A stretch of 64,000 nt of DNA from Alteromonas sp. LOR (GTDB taxonomy: Bacteria > Pseudomonadota > Gammaproteobacteria > Enterobacterales > Alteromonadaceae), in NCBI RefSeq assembly GCF_000753865.1, contig NZ_JQFW01000015.1:226541-290540 (forward strand), read 5' to 3'. This document shows, one piece after another, positions 45,679 to 54,427 of the stretch (positions are counted from its first letter, which is position 1; every line of letters starts with the position of its first letter). The position numbers and the translations under genes are program-made. The notes under the pieces are model-generated. The model saw only the letters and a program-made list of their open reading frames with translations. It had not been told where the DNA came from and did not search any database.

Positions 45679-47109
45679 ATGAACGAACAAATACCGGTCA
45701 AAAATGTCACACCGGTAAAAGTGCACAAACCAAAGGGAGACGGTCAAGGTAAACGCCACGACTCCCGCAGTCGCATTTATGTACGAGCCGTAAAAGGGCC
45801 GCTGGAATCGTTCCGCCGATTTTTTGGGCTTATTTTTCTTGGCTTGTTCGCCATCATTCCTTGGCTTCAATTTAACGGCCAGCAGGCCGTCTTACTCGAT
45901 ATTGGTGAGCAGCGCTTTACGATATTTTCGCTAACACTTTGGCCTCAAGACCTTACGCTATTAGCCTACATATTTATTGTGTCGGCTTTCGCCCTCTTCT
46001 TTGTTACCACTTTTGCAGGTCGAGTGTGGTGCGGTTTTATGTGCCCACAAACCACCTGGGTATATATTTACACGTGGTTTGAAGAGAAATGTGAAGGGCC
46101 CCGCAATAAGCGAATTAAGTTAGACGAGCGTCCAATGGATGCCGATAAATTTATGCGTAAAACGGCTAAACACACCGCATGGGTGGGTGTTGCTCTGTTA
46201 ACGGCGCTTACTTTTGTTGGGTATTTCACGCCCATTGGCGCGTTATTTGTCGACTTTTTTACTTTCAACGTAAGCTTCTGGGCTGGCTTTTTTGTTATTT
46301 TCTTTGCCGTGTGTACCTACGGCAACGCAGGTTACATGAGAGAAATTATGTGTACTCACATATGCCCTTACGCTCGCTTTCAATCTGCAATGTTCGATAA
46401 AGATACCTTTACCGTATCTTATGACGCCAACCGCGGCGAAAAACGAGGCCCGCGCCCACGCAAGCTTAGTCACGAAGAGGTGAAAGAAAAAGGGTTAGGC
46501 GATTGTATCGACTGTAACTTGTGTGTACAGGTCTGTCCTACCGGCATCGATATTCGAAATGGATTGCAGTACGAATGCATCAACTGTGGTGCGTGCGTTG
46601 ACGCGTGTAACGGTGTCATGGACAAAATGAATTACCCCAAAGGACTCATTAGCTTTACTTCTGAAGAAGAGTTGGCTGGCGGTAAAACCCATATTATACG
46701 ACCTAAGCTCATCGGCTACTTTGTGGTACTTGTGATCATGATTGGCCTGTTGTTCGCCAATATCTACACTCGCAGCCCTACAGAAGTCGATATTATTCGC
46801 GATAGGAACTCTCTGTATCGCGAGACTAACGAAGGACTGATTGAAAATGTGTATACCATCAAGGTATTGAACAAGACACAGAAGCGTCAATCCTACACCA
46901 TAGAAATAAAAGGCCTTCCTGATTATGAATATATTGGAAAGCAGGAATTTTTCGTTGAAGGTGGCGCGGTGTATTCAACGCCGATATCGGTTGCAACCGA
47001 CGCCTATAATCTGGAAGATACGGTCACTGACATATTCATTAGTGTTACCACCACCGTAGACGGTGATATTGTAACCATTGATGAGCCAACTAAGTTTCTT
47101 TATCGATGA
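45679..47109 (+). CDS. ccoG: cytochrome c oxidase accessory protein CcoG (RdxA/FixG)
   Basis: 476 aa. About five membrane segments, with a CGFMCPQTTWVYIYTWFEE motif, then two ferredoxin-type clusters (CIDCNLCVQVCPTG and CINCGACVDAC) and a C-terminal periplasmic Ig-like domain. CcoG is a copper reductase involved in assembly of the cbb3-type oxidase. No ccoNOPQ genes are here, so it works in trans. An FNR-type promoter precedes it, fitting microaerobic induction. It overlaps srkA by 4 bp. Confidence 0.95.
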   Translation: MNEQIPVKNVTPVKVHKPKGDGQGKRHDSRSRIYVRAVKGPLESFRRFFGLIFLGLFAIIPWLQFNGQQAVLLDIGEQRFTIFSLTLWPQDLTLLAYIFIVSAFALFFVTTFAGRVWCGFMCPQTTWVYIYTWFEEKCEGPRNKRIKLDERPMDADKFMRKTAKHTAWVGVALLTALTFVGYFTPIGALFVDFFTFNVSFWAGFFVIFFAVCTYGNAGYMREIMCTHICPYARFQSAMFDKDTFTVSYDANRGEKRGPRPRKLSHEEVKEKGLGDCIDCNLCVQVCPTGIDIRNGLQYECINCGACVDACNGVMDKMNYPKGLISFTSEEELAGGKTHIIRPKLIGYFVVLVIMIGLLFANIYTRSPTEVDIIRDRNSLYRETNEGLIENVYTIKVLNKTQKRQSYTIEIKGLPDYEYIGKQEFFVEGGAVYSTPISVATDAYNLEDTVTDIFISVTTTVDGDIVTIDEPTKFLYR

Positions 47110-48092
47110 CAGATTTTTCTTTCTCGGGCTTAAGCCCAGATACGATACTAGATGCCCTGGAAACCCAGGGCATTTTTCTTCAAAGCGGTCTATTAGCGCT
47201 TAATAGCTACGAAAACAGGGTTTATCAATTTATTGCCGAAGACGGCAAACGTTATGTAGTTAAATTCTATCGACCCGGCCGTTGGTCTGACGAACAAATC
47301 CAAGAAGAGCACAACTTTGCTAAGGAATTAGCCGACAACGAAATTCCCATCGTCGCTCCCATGGCCGTTAATACAAAGACGCTGCACCATCATAGCGTTG
47401 GAAGTACGGACTACCGTTTTGCACTGTTCCCCTCGGTGGGAGGTCGTCAATTTGAAAACGACAATTTAGACCAGTTAGAATGGATGGGACGGTTTATCGG
47501 GCGCATTCATCTTACGGCTCAAGCCTCTGCATTTTCTTCTCGCCCTGCAATTGATGTTGAAAGCTACTTATTAGAACCTCAACGGGTTTTAGAGCAAAGT
47601 GAGCTATTGCCTGAAGGCCTTAAAACGGCATTTTTCGCTATTCTCAACCCAGTGATTGAAGCTACACAAAAAGCGTACAAAAACGTGTCTTCCCCTATTC
47701 GGCTGCATGGCGACTGCCACCCTGGCAATATCTTATGGCGCGATGGGCCTACCTTTGTTGACTTAGACGATTGCAGAATGGGGCCCGCCATTCAAGACTT
47801 GTGGATGATGTTAAGCGGAGACAGGCAGCAGCAATTACTTCAGCTAGACACATTAGTAGAAGCCTACGAGGAGTTTCAGCCATTTAATAAAGCGGAGCTT
47901 TCGTTAATAGAACCCTTAAGAGCCATGCGAATGGTACATTATATGGCGTGGCTTTCTCGTCGTTGGTCAGACCCTGCGTTCCCTCGTGCATTTCCTTGGT
48001 TTGCAGAGGATAAATACTGGGAAGGACAAATTTTAGCGCTCAAAGAACAAATGTCTGCATTGCAAGAGCCGGCGCTAAAATTAGGCATGTAG
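47106..48092 (+). CDS. srkA: stress-response protein kinase SrkA (YihE)
   Basis: 328 aa, same length as E. coli SrkA. The choline-kinase-like fold shows LNSYENRVYQF near the glycine-rich loop, catalytic HGDCHPGNILW and metal-binding FVDLDDCRMGP. It is a Ser/Thr kinase that protects against envelope and programmed-death stress. ATG 47106 overlaps the ccoG stop by 4 bp, indicating coupling. In E. coli srkA is directly followed by dsbA; here a btuB-like gene and a repeat element intervene. Confidence 0.95.
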   Translation: MTDFSFSGLSPDTILDALETQGIFLQSGLLALNSYENRVYQFIAEDGKRYVVKFYRPGRWSDEQIQEEHNFAKELADNEIPIVAPMAVNTKTLHHHSVGSTDYRFALFPSVGGRQFENDNLDQLEWMGRFIGRIHLTAQASAFSSRPAIDVESYLLEPQRVLEQSELLPEGLKTAFFAILNPVIEATQKAYKNVSSPIRLHGDCHPGNILWRDGPTFVDLDDCRMGPAIQDLWMMLSGDRQQQLLQLDTLVEAYEEFQPFNKAELSLIEPLRAMRMVHYMAWLSRRWSDPAFPRAFPWFAEDKYWEGQILALKEQMSALQEPALKLGM

Positions 48093-48267
48093 TTTCGCCA
48101 CATTATTCCACTAGCTACATGCATCAATACTACTGCGGCTGTCGTAAGTCGCCGTTAAAGCCTATATACTCGCCCCCGCGTAGGTGCACATGAATCGGCC
48201 TTGCTAGCTCATAATAGCCCACTTTAGCCAATAAAAAGGCGAGACCAAGCTAAAAAATAGAGGGCAA

Positions 48268-48545
48268 TAAAGGGCAATGCCGATAATTGTGTTAAACGGG
48301 AAATCAGTTAAATGCTGATGCTGCCCCCGCAACGGTAATCTCAGTACTACATAAGTGCTATATAAGTGCTATATCAGTGCTACATCAGTACTTCTTTTTT
48401 ACACGCCACTGTCGCTAAGCCAATGTGATCGTTGACTTTTTCGATGGGAAGGCAAAAGAGTGTCAGTCTCATAGCTATACGCTTAAAAACAATGAGCAGA
48501 TGACGAGAAAGCCCGGATACCGGCCTGTGCTTCACGGCCCGTGCA
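48268..48545 (+). ncRNA. cobalamin riboswitch
   Basis: The conserved elements occur in order: ACGGGAA (about 48296), the core GCTGCCCCCGCAACGGTAA (48320-48338), GCCACTG near 48405, GATGGGAAGGC near 48443, and the B12 box AAGCCCGGATACCGGCC at about 48509-48525. It lies just before a btuB-like gene. The variable arm between the core and GCCACTG carries an 11-nt tandem repeat. Binding of adenosylcobalamin should lower expression of the receptor. Confidence 0.9.
48338..48392. repeat. 11-bp tandem repeat x5 within the riboswitch
   Basis: Five contiguous 11-nt units (ATCTCAGTACT, ACATAAGTGCT, ATATAAGTGCT, ATATCAGTGCT, ACATCAGTACT) directly follow the conserved CGCAACGGTAA core. They form a variable peripheral arm; the AGTGCT/AGTACT parts are partly self-complementary. 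Confidence 0.8.
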
Positions 48546-48617
48546 CTATCAATGAGTGTACGGTGCTTTCGCTTAATCATGTGCTCGGGCGGAGCGCATA
48601 AGAGACTATTATTGATT

Positions 48618-50567
48618 ATGGAATTATCTTTACTACAGGCTGCTTTTACTAAGACTGCAACGGCCGCTGCAATCCTAACGTATATCACTTCAACTTCTGT
48701 TTTTTCTCAAGAACGTTCTACAGACACCAACGACGTAGAAACCCTCACCGTAACAGGCACTCGCCTACCGATAACGCTTACAAAGCTACCGGGTGCGGTA
48801 TCGGTATTAACCGAGAGCGACATAAAAGCCTCAGGCGCGTTGCAACTTACCGAACTTATACGCGGGCTTCCTGGCGTCAGCTTATCTCAATCAGGAAGCC
48901 CAGGTGGTCTCACCGAGGTAAGAGTGCGAGGCAGTGAAACTAATCATCTTTTGGTACTTATTGATGGCGTTATTGCTAATGATATCGGCCAGGGTAGCTT
49001 GATTGATTTAGCCCATTTAACCGCTGCAAATATAACACGCATCGAGTTATTGAAAGGCCCACAAAGCGCACGTTGGGGCAGCGGCGCTATTGGTGGTGTA
49101 TTAAGTATTACCACTAAAGCCGGTGCTGAGGGTAACGTCACGCCTCAGCTAAGCATGTCGGCAGGAGTGGGTACGCAAAACACCTACAGAGGAAGCGTAA
49201 ACACATCATCACAACACGACAACCTCGGCGTGTCGGCGTACGCAAGCTACATGCAAACCGATGGCGATAATATTGCAAGAACGGGGAGTGAAGACGATGG
49301 TTATGACAACCTTACCGCTGGACTGAACCTTCGATTTGACGCCAATGATGAGCATACGTTTTCTGCCTACCTGCGTACCGTAGACTACGAAAATGAGTAT
49401 GACGCTACAGACTTTGCTACCACGGGATTGCCCGCAGATGCAGACAACGTTACAAAAGGGGTTCAAGTTAGCTCGAAACTGAAGTGGGATTACCAAGCTA
49501 AAAACAGTGACTATCGCTCAGCGCTTACTGCACAATACAGAAAAGATGAAAATGACAACACGACGTCCGGCGCTGACGCAGGCGGCACTACCGGTGAACG
49601 TATTGAGCTAAATTGGACCAATTTCTACAGTGTAAATGATTGGCAGTTAGCCGCAGGAACTGAATACCTTCAACGTTTGTTTTCACAGCGTGGGCCTGTG
49701 GTTTTCGGCGATCCTAACCAAGACCAACGGGATGATACCTACAGCGTTTTTACCGAGGCTACTGGAGAGTTAAGTGATAAGGTTTTCACCTCGCTTAGCG
49801 CACGCTTCGATAATAACAGTGAATTCGACAATGCATCTAGCTATCGCGCCGGACTTACCTGGCAGCTTGACCGTCATATCGCTTTATTCACCAGCTACGG
49901 AAAGGCAGTTAAAACCCCCACCTTCACCGAACGCTTCGGATATACCCCAGCCAGCTTTATCGGCAATCCTGATCTTATTCCAGAAAAAAGTGAAGAGGTT
50001 GAGGTAGGCGTTAAAGGTCGTTGGCAAACCGTGACGGCACAAGTCAGTGTTTACAATACTCAGCTACAAGATGAAATAAATGGCTTTGTATTCGATGCGC
50101 AAAGCGGCGCATTTACCGCGGGCAATGTAGACGGTGAAAGCCAGCGAGACGGTGTAGACGCAGAATTTAGCTGGCGTGGCGACTTTGCTGATATTACTGG
50201 CTCTTACAGCTATCTTGATGCCCAGCAAACCAGTAATGCACAAAGCGCCATTGAGCTTAGACGTGCTCGGCATCAAGGTGCTATTACGGTAACGTCAGAT
50301 TTTGGTCTTGAGAAATTCAGCTTTTACACAAAGCTTGCCTATACCGGCACACGCTTTGATACGTTTTTCCCTCCATTTCCTGCGCCTTCAGAAACCCTTG
50401 CGCTATCTGCTTACACACTGACAAGCGTTAATGTGAGCTACCAGCTTAGCAATCAATGGCAATTGTCACTAAAAGTGAATAACCTGTTTGATAAAGAGTA
50501 CGAAGATATCATTGGGTATGTGGGGCAAGAGCGACGCGCCCTGCTTTCAATCAGTTACACGCGCTAG
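48618..50567 (+). CDS. btuB: BtuB-like TonB-dependent cobalamin receptor
   Basis: ATG 48618 gives 649 aa beginning MELSLLQAAFTK with a signal peptide ending SVFSQ; an upstream frame overlaps the riboswitch. The TonB box is ETLTVTGTRLP. The plug (ELIRGLPGVSLSQSGSPGGL, VRVRGSETNHLLVLIDGV, GPQSARWGSGAIGGVLSI) and the short TSRALLSISY-like barrel end are typical of BtuB. With the upstream cobalamin riboswitch the assignment to vitamin B12 import is strong. It sits between srkA and dsbA. Confidence 0.93.
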   Translation: MELSLLQAAFTKTATAAAILTYITSTSVFSQERSTDTNDVETLTVTGTRLPITLTKLPGAVSVLTESDIKASGALQLTELIRGLPGVSLSQSGSPGGLTEVRVRGSETNHLLVLIDGVIANDIGQGSLIDLAHLTAANITRIELLKGPQSARWGSGAIGGVLSITTKAGAEGNVTPQLSMSAGVGTQNTYRGSVNTSSQHDNLGVSAYASYMQTDGDNIARTGSEDDGYDNLTAGLNLRFDANDEHTFSAYLRTVDYENEYDATDFATTGLPADADNVTKGVQVSSKLKWDYQAKNSDYRSALTAQYRKDENDNTTSGADAGGTTGERIELNWTNFYSVNDWQLAAGTEYLQRLFSQRGPVVFGDPNQDQRDDTYSVFTEATGELSDKVFTSLSARFDNNSEFDNASSYRAGLTWQLDRHIALFTSYGKAVKTPTFTERFGYTPASFIGNPDLIPEKSEEVEVGVKGRWQTVTAQVSVYNTQLQDEINGFVFDAQSGAFTAGNVDGESQRDGVDAEFSWRGDFADITGSYSYLDAQQTSNAQSAIELRRARHQGAITVTSDFGLEKFSFYTKLAYTGTRFDTFFPPFPAPSETLALSAYTLTSVNVSYQLSNQWQLSLKVNNLFDKEYEDIIGYVGQERRALLSISYTR

Positions 50568-50830
50568 ATCACAGGCATGGTATTACACAACAAGACACAC
50601 GTTTAACTGAATGTGTGTCTGGACAAGCTCATTGAATAGCGCAAATAAGAAGTAGTGCCTATCTGCACCAGCATGGTTAACCATGTTGGTGCTACTTTGT
50701 TTACCTTGCGTGTTATTCAACTTACTTGGTGTGCAATTTCTGTGATGCGCAATTTCTGTGATGTTCAGCGGGGATTAAGCTTTCTACTGTATCATTTCGT
50801 TGTGTTTTTTAGCTTGCTGGTCGTTGAAGT
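50568..50830. other. region after btuB
   Basis: About 260 bp without a gene. A 17-bp direct repeat (GCAATTTCTGTGATG, twice) is at about 50730-50764. A 62-aa frame across 50655-50843 shows no family features and is not called. Confidence 0.45.
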
Positions 50831-51097
50831 TAGGGCGTGTTGAGCTTTGCTGTGCATTTTTGCAGCGGTCTGTGAGCTATTTGAACAAGGCGAATGGTTG
50901 AAGGTCTAGCGGGCTAAATCGAAACCATTCAACGCAGAGTAAATAGCTCACAGGCGCTGCCCGAAGGGGGCGTTATGGAAGCATTTTACTCTTTGGCACA
51001 GCCCTTTGACTTAGCCCACTAGGCCTACAGGACTGTTTCGCGATTAAAATGCTTCCATTTAGCCCAAAACTTGCACAGCAAAGCTCAACACGCCCTA
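50831..51097 (+). mobile_element. 267-bp TIR element, full copy A (MITE-like)
   Basis: Perfect 26-bp terminal inverted repeats (50831-50856 and 51072-51097, starting TAGGGCGTGTTGAGCTTTGC) enclose two stem-loops. Stem 1 pairs 50862-50882 with 50941-50960; stem 2 pairs 50975-50988 with 51045-51058. The loop of stem 1 (CTAGCGGGCTAA, 50906-50917) is complementary at 11 of 12 positions to the loop of stem 2 (TTAGCCCACTAG, 51011-51022). No ORF of note. It ends 66 bp before dsbA. Copy B at 62325-62591 has the same length. Confidence 0.88.
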
Positions 51098-51163
51098 GTT
51101 AACGCTCAAAGCCTGTGATAATCTTTTGCCGATAAAAATCTTAAATATAAAGGAACTTATTCC

Positions 51164-51796
51164 ATGAAAAAGTTTGCAGTAATGTTTGTCATGGCAATGC
51201 TTTTGCCATTAGCCGCTTGTGCTCAAGAGTCAGGCGCAAAATGGAAAGAAGGTACGCATTATAAAGTGGTTAATGAAGAAGCTACTGATAAGCCAGTAAT
51301 TACTGAATACTTCTCGTTCTGGTGCCCACACTGCTTTCAGTTTGAGCCAATTGTTGAACAAATAAAACAGAAGAAAAGTGACGGTACTGCGTTTAACAAA
51401 GTACACGTAAACTTTATGCGCTTTACCGGCCCAGACGTGCAGGATGCAGCGACAAAAGCGATGCTTATTGGCCGTGCAATGAAACAAGAAAATGCGATGA
51501 ATGGCGCAATCTTCAATTACATTCATAAGCAAAAAGCTTCTATTACTAATTTGAAAGACTTGCGTAACATCTTCGTCGTAAACGGCGCTGACGGTGAAGA
51601 ATTCGACAAGCTTGCCAAAAGCTTCGGTGTTAACAGCATGCTGCGTAAAAACCAGCAGCAAATCGACGCTAACCGCGAGTTATTAACCGGCGTACCAAGC
51701 TTCATTATTAATGGAAAGTATCAGCCTACTTTCACATCTGACATGTCTTATGATGATATTGCAGATTTAATTGTATGGCTGTCTGAACAAAAATAG
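51164..51796 (+). CDS. dsbA: thiol:disulfide interchange protein DsbA
   Basis: 210 aa, close to E. coli DsbA (208). The thioredoxin-fold active site is FWCPHCFQFEP (CPHC, as in E. coli DsbA) and the cis-proline loop is GVPSFIINGKY. The signal peptide ends LLPLAACAQESG, which satisfies both a signal peptidase I site (ACA-Q) and a lipobox (LAAC), so it may be soluble or lipid-anchored. It oxidises cysteines of exported proteins. AAAGGAAC is the ribosome site, and a terminator follows. Confidence 0.95.
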   Translation: MKKFAVMFVMAMLLPLAACAQESGAKWKEGTHYKVVNEEATDKPVITEYFSFWCPHCFQFEPIVEQIKQKKSDGTAFNKVHVNFMRFTGPDVQDAATKAMLIGRAMKQENAMNGAIFNYIHKQKASITNLKDLRNIFVVNGADGEEFDKLAKSFGVNSMLRKNQQQIDANRELLTGVPSFIINGKYQPTFTSDMSYDDIADLIVWLSEQK

Positions 51797-51874
51797 GTCT
51801 GAGCAAAATAAGCTTGTAATGGGCCTGCCCAGTCGCTATTGCTGAGCAAGGCACGAGGCAAAATACGACCAACG

Positions 51875-51905
51875 AAAATGGGCGCTTTCAAAGCGCCCAT
51901 TTTTA
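51875..51905 (+). terminator. intrinsic terminator after dsbA
   Basis: AAAATGGGCGCTTT and AAAGCGCCCATTTTT form a stem of about 13 bp with a minimal loop and a T-run. Confidence 0.9.
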
Positions 51906-51966
51906 TTAAGCCCGGCTTTTTATTGAACCAGCTTTCTAGGGCAAGACCTAGTGAACAAGGAACCTT

Positions 51967-52557
51967 ATGACACCAGTAGATTCGTTTGCAGACTTTATAT
52001 GTGAACTTGATAAGCTAAAGGCTGTTAAGCGAAAAATTACGCTTCCGGCCGATAATGATCGGGAAGAAAACTCTGCCGAGCATAGCTGGCATGTAGCGCT
52101 TATGGCCTCAATGCTAAGCCAATATGCTGCAAAACCTATCGACATCCAGCGCGTGATACACATGATCCTCATTCACGATGTGGTAGAAATTGACGCGGGC
52201 GATATGTTTGCCTTTAATACGCAGCAAGACCACGCGGCTCAGGCTGAAAAAGAAATAACAGCGGCCAAACGAATTTTTGGCCTTCTTCCGTCACCGCTTA
52301 ATAAAACGATGCTGAAGCTGTGGCTTGAATTTGAGGACGCAGCAACACCTGATGCCGAATTTGCTAAGGCGATGGATAGGGTACTTCCCGTATTTCAAAA
52401 CATGAAAAATCAGGGCGGAAGCTGGGCGACCCATAAAATTACTCGCCAGCAGATAGAAAAGCGCAATGCACACCTTAAAACCTGTGCGCCGGCCCTCTGG
52501 GATTACGTGAGTAGACAGCTAGACATTGCCGTGGCCAATGAATGGTTGATAGGCTAA
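51967..52557 (+). CDS. HD-domain 5'-deoxynucleotidase-like hydrolase (HDDC2/YfbR type)
   Basis: 196 aa. The HD-domain metal ligands read AEHSWHVALMA, ILIHDVVEIDAGD and, later, AKAMDRVLPVF. This pattern fits the HDDC2/YfbR group that removes phosphate from deoxynucleoside monophosphates in the cytoplasm. It appears monocistronic and converges with ybiB (6 bp between stops). Substrate specificity is inferred from family only. Confidence 0.88.
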   Translation: MTPVDSFADFICELDKLKAVKRKITLPADNDREENSAEHSWHVALMASMLSQYAAKPIDIQRVIHMILIHDVVEIDAGDMFAFNTQQDHAAQAEKEITAAKRIFGLLPSPLNKTMLKLWLEFEDAATPDAEFAKAMDRVLPVFQNMKNQGGSWATHKITRQQIEKRNAHLKTCAPALWDYVSRQLDIAVANEWLIG

Positions 52558-52563
52558 CCCAAG

Positions 52564-53556
52564 CTACCTACCAAACGGAAGGCTAGCTTTTTCACGCTGC
52601 TGCCAAAGTAGTTTGGCTTCTTCTATGGCGTCGTTTACCTCAATACTGCGTAGCAAAACGAGGTAACTTGCCAACGAGCTAATAATAGCTTGCTCACCGT
52701 AATCGCTTTCTGCTTTGCCATGCCACACCTCTAGCATATCGCCCACGGCCATGGCCTTATCTTTTAGCGCCCAGCGCTTGGCAATAACAGGGAGAACATA
52801 TTCATCGGTCTTGCCACCACGGGTAACAAATAACTCTGTTTCCCGCTCGCCATTTACTTCAGGATCGCCGCCGTCACCGCGAAAACACAGTGCATCTATA
52901 TTGTCGTAGTTTTCGTTCACTCGGCAATGTTTATGATCAAGGTGCATGTGATACACCCCTTGCACACAATACTTGGCGCCAGTGGGGTTTAGCAACCGAG
53001 CCAGCGTATTGGCACAAGAGCGCAATCCAAACACCTCTCGCAGTTTAATAATATGGTCTAGCGCAGGCAGCAGACACGAAAGGTCGAGGTAAGTCACCAA
53101 ATGTTCATCCATCTGGGATTTAGCTTGTGTCACTGTATTCATTGCTGGCAAACCTAGCGTTGGCAACACCGTGCTTGCATATAATCGCCCCGAACCAGGC
53201 TCATGGGCGCCGTGCAACATAACTCGCGTACCTTTTTTTACCAGCACCGCCACGGCGAGTAAGTACCACGGAAGTTGTCGTCGCTTTCCTGCATAGCAAC
53301 CAATATCTAGCACAGGGGCTAGTGTTTGCACCTCGGGCTCAATAAGCTCTCGACAAGCATCCACAAAGCCGATTACTTCTTCGGGCGTTTCTTCTCGGGT
53401 ACGTAGCAACATTAAAAAGGCACCACGTTGATCGCCGGTAACCTTATTGGCAAGCACCATTTTCATGGCGTGGTACGCCTCTTCGCGCGTTAGGCTTCGA
53501 CCGCCCCGCTGGCCTTTTCCAATAATTTTTATGTAGTCACTAAATGGAAGCTGCAT
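52564..53556 (-). CDS. ybiB: YbiB/TrpD2-type glycosyltransferase-family protein
   Basis: 330 aa (E. coli YbiB is 320). It has the anthranilate-phosphoribosyltransferase fold: N-terminal helical domain (SLTREEAYHAMKMVLANKVT), YAGKRRQLPWYLLAVAVLVKKG, and HGAHEPGSGRLYAS in place of the canonical TrpD motif. E. coli YbiB (TrpD2) binds DNA and nucleic acids and is LexA-regulated; it is not a tryptophan enzyme. No trp genes are nearby. Confidence 0.88.
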   Translation of the reverse strand: MQLPFSDYIKIIGKGQRGGRSLTREEAYHAMKMVLANKVTGDQRGAFLMLLRTREETPEEVIGFVDACRELIEPEVQTLAPVLDIGCYAGKRRQLPWYLLAVAVLVKKGTRVMLHGAHEPGSGRLYASTVLPTLGLPAMNTVTQAKSQMDEHLVTYLDLSCLLPALDHIIKLREVFGLRSCANTLARLLNPTGAKYCVQGVYHMHLDHKHCRVNENYDNIDALCFRGDGGDPEVNGERETELFVTRGGKTDEYVLPVIAKRWALKDKAMAVGDMLEVWHGKAESDYGEQAIISSLASYLVLLRSIEVNDAIEEAKLLWQQREKASLPFGR

Positions 53557-53913
53557 GGTGTGTTAGGAACGCTTTTTATTAAGTCATTAATGCTATTCAC
53601 TCTATCATTTTTAAGAAAATAAGGGGAAATAAACCTGCGTTCAGTAACTCATTAATTTCGCCCTCTCGCTTAGTAAGTAAAAGCCTCCTAAGCGCACCTT
53701 AGAGTTTAATCTCGCTCATGTTCGCGCTTATGTAGACGTTGAAATTCATACTTATATTCACACCTGCAAAAGTGCGTTTGCATAGATACGTTTACATTGC
53801 TAACTATAAGAAGCTTGCCACGCTCTTGCCTTTTACCCCCATTGTTGGATGATTCAGCGGTATAGAATTTTCCTAATCATTACTGGTATAAAAACAAAAA
53901 TAAGGAATTTGCG
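53557..53913. other. 357-bp intergenic region
   Basis: Between ybiB (-) and a VOC gene (+), both reading outward, so it should hold both promoters. No repeat, hairpin or small ORF stands out. Confidence 0.5.
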
Positions 53914-54336
53914 ATGTCTAATTGCTTACATCTTGCTATCCCTGCAGGCGACTTAGAAAAAGCCAAGGTATTTTATTGTGACGTATTGGGCTGTAAAACG
54001 GGTAACAGTGAGGACGGGCACTGGATTGACATTGATTTTTGGGGCAATGAACTCACGTTGCATGAAAGTACCGAACGGTTACCTTCAGTACGTCATGAAG
54101 TAGACATGGGTACGGTTTCAGTACCGCATTTTGGTGTTCATATGAGTGAAGATGAGTTTCAAGCGTTGAAGAAGCGTATTGAATCGGCTGGTTTACAGTA
54201 TTTAGATAAACCCTACCGCCGCTTTAAAGATACAGAGTTCGAACAAGAAACGTTTTTCATCGAAGATCCTAACGGCAATGTACTTGAAATGAAAACGATG
54301 ACTAACCCTGAAGTATTGTTTCGAACTACCAAATAA
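53914..54336 (+). CDS. VOC-family protein (glyoxalase/dioxygenase superfamily)
   Basis: 140 aa. It shows paired beta-alpha-beta-beta-beta modules: CLHLAIPAGDLEKAKVFYCD at the start and FFIEDPNGNVLEMKTM at the end, the common VOC ending with the metal Glu. His and Glu positions would bind a divalent metal. The reaction is unknown. AAGGA precedes ATG 53914. Monocistronic with a terminator. Confidence 0.85.
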   Translation: MSNCLHLAIPAGDLEKAKVFYCDVLGCKTGNSEDGHWIDIDFWGNELTLHESTERLPSVRHEVDMGTVSVPHFGVHMSEDEFQALKKRIESAGLQYLDKPYRRFKDTEFEQETFFIEDPNGNVLEMKTMTNPEVLFRTTK

Positions 54337-54348
54337 AGCGCTCACGTC

Positions 54349-54383
54349 AACGTGCCAGCGTATTGCTCGCTGGCACGTTTATT
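54349..54383 (+). terminator. intrinsic terminator after the VOC gene
   Basis: AACGTGCCAGCG and CGCTGGCACGTT form a perfect 12-bp stem with a 7-nt loop, followed by TATTT. Confidence 0.85.
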
Positions 54384-54427
54384 TGAGTACTTAGGTTGTT
54401 GTTAACCGCAATGTATAAGAAGAAAAC

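Noticed and set aside
50655..50843. 62-aa ORF running into repeat copy A.
   Set aside because: Low-complexity hydrophobic translation with no ribosome site, overlapping a mobile repeat.
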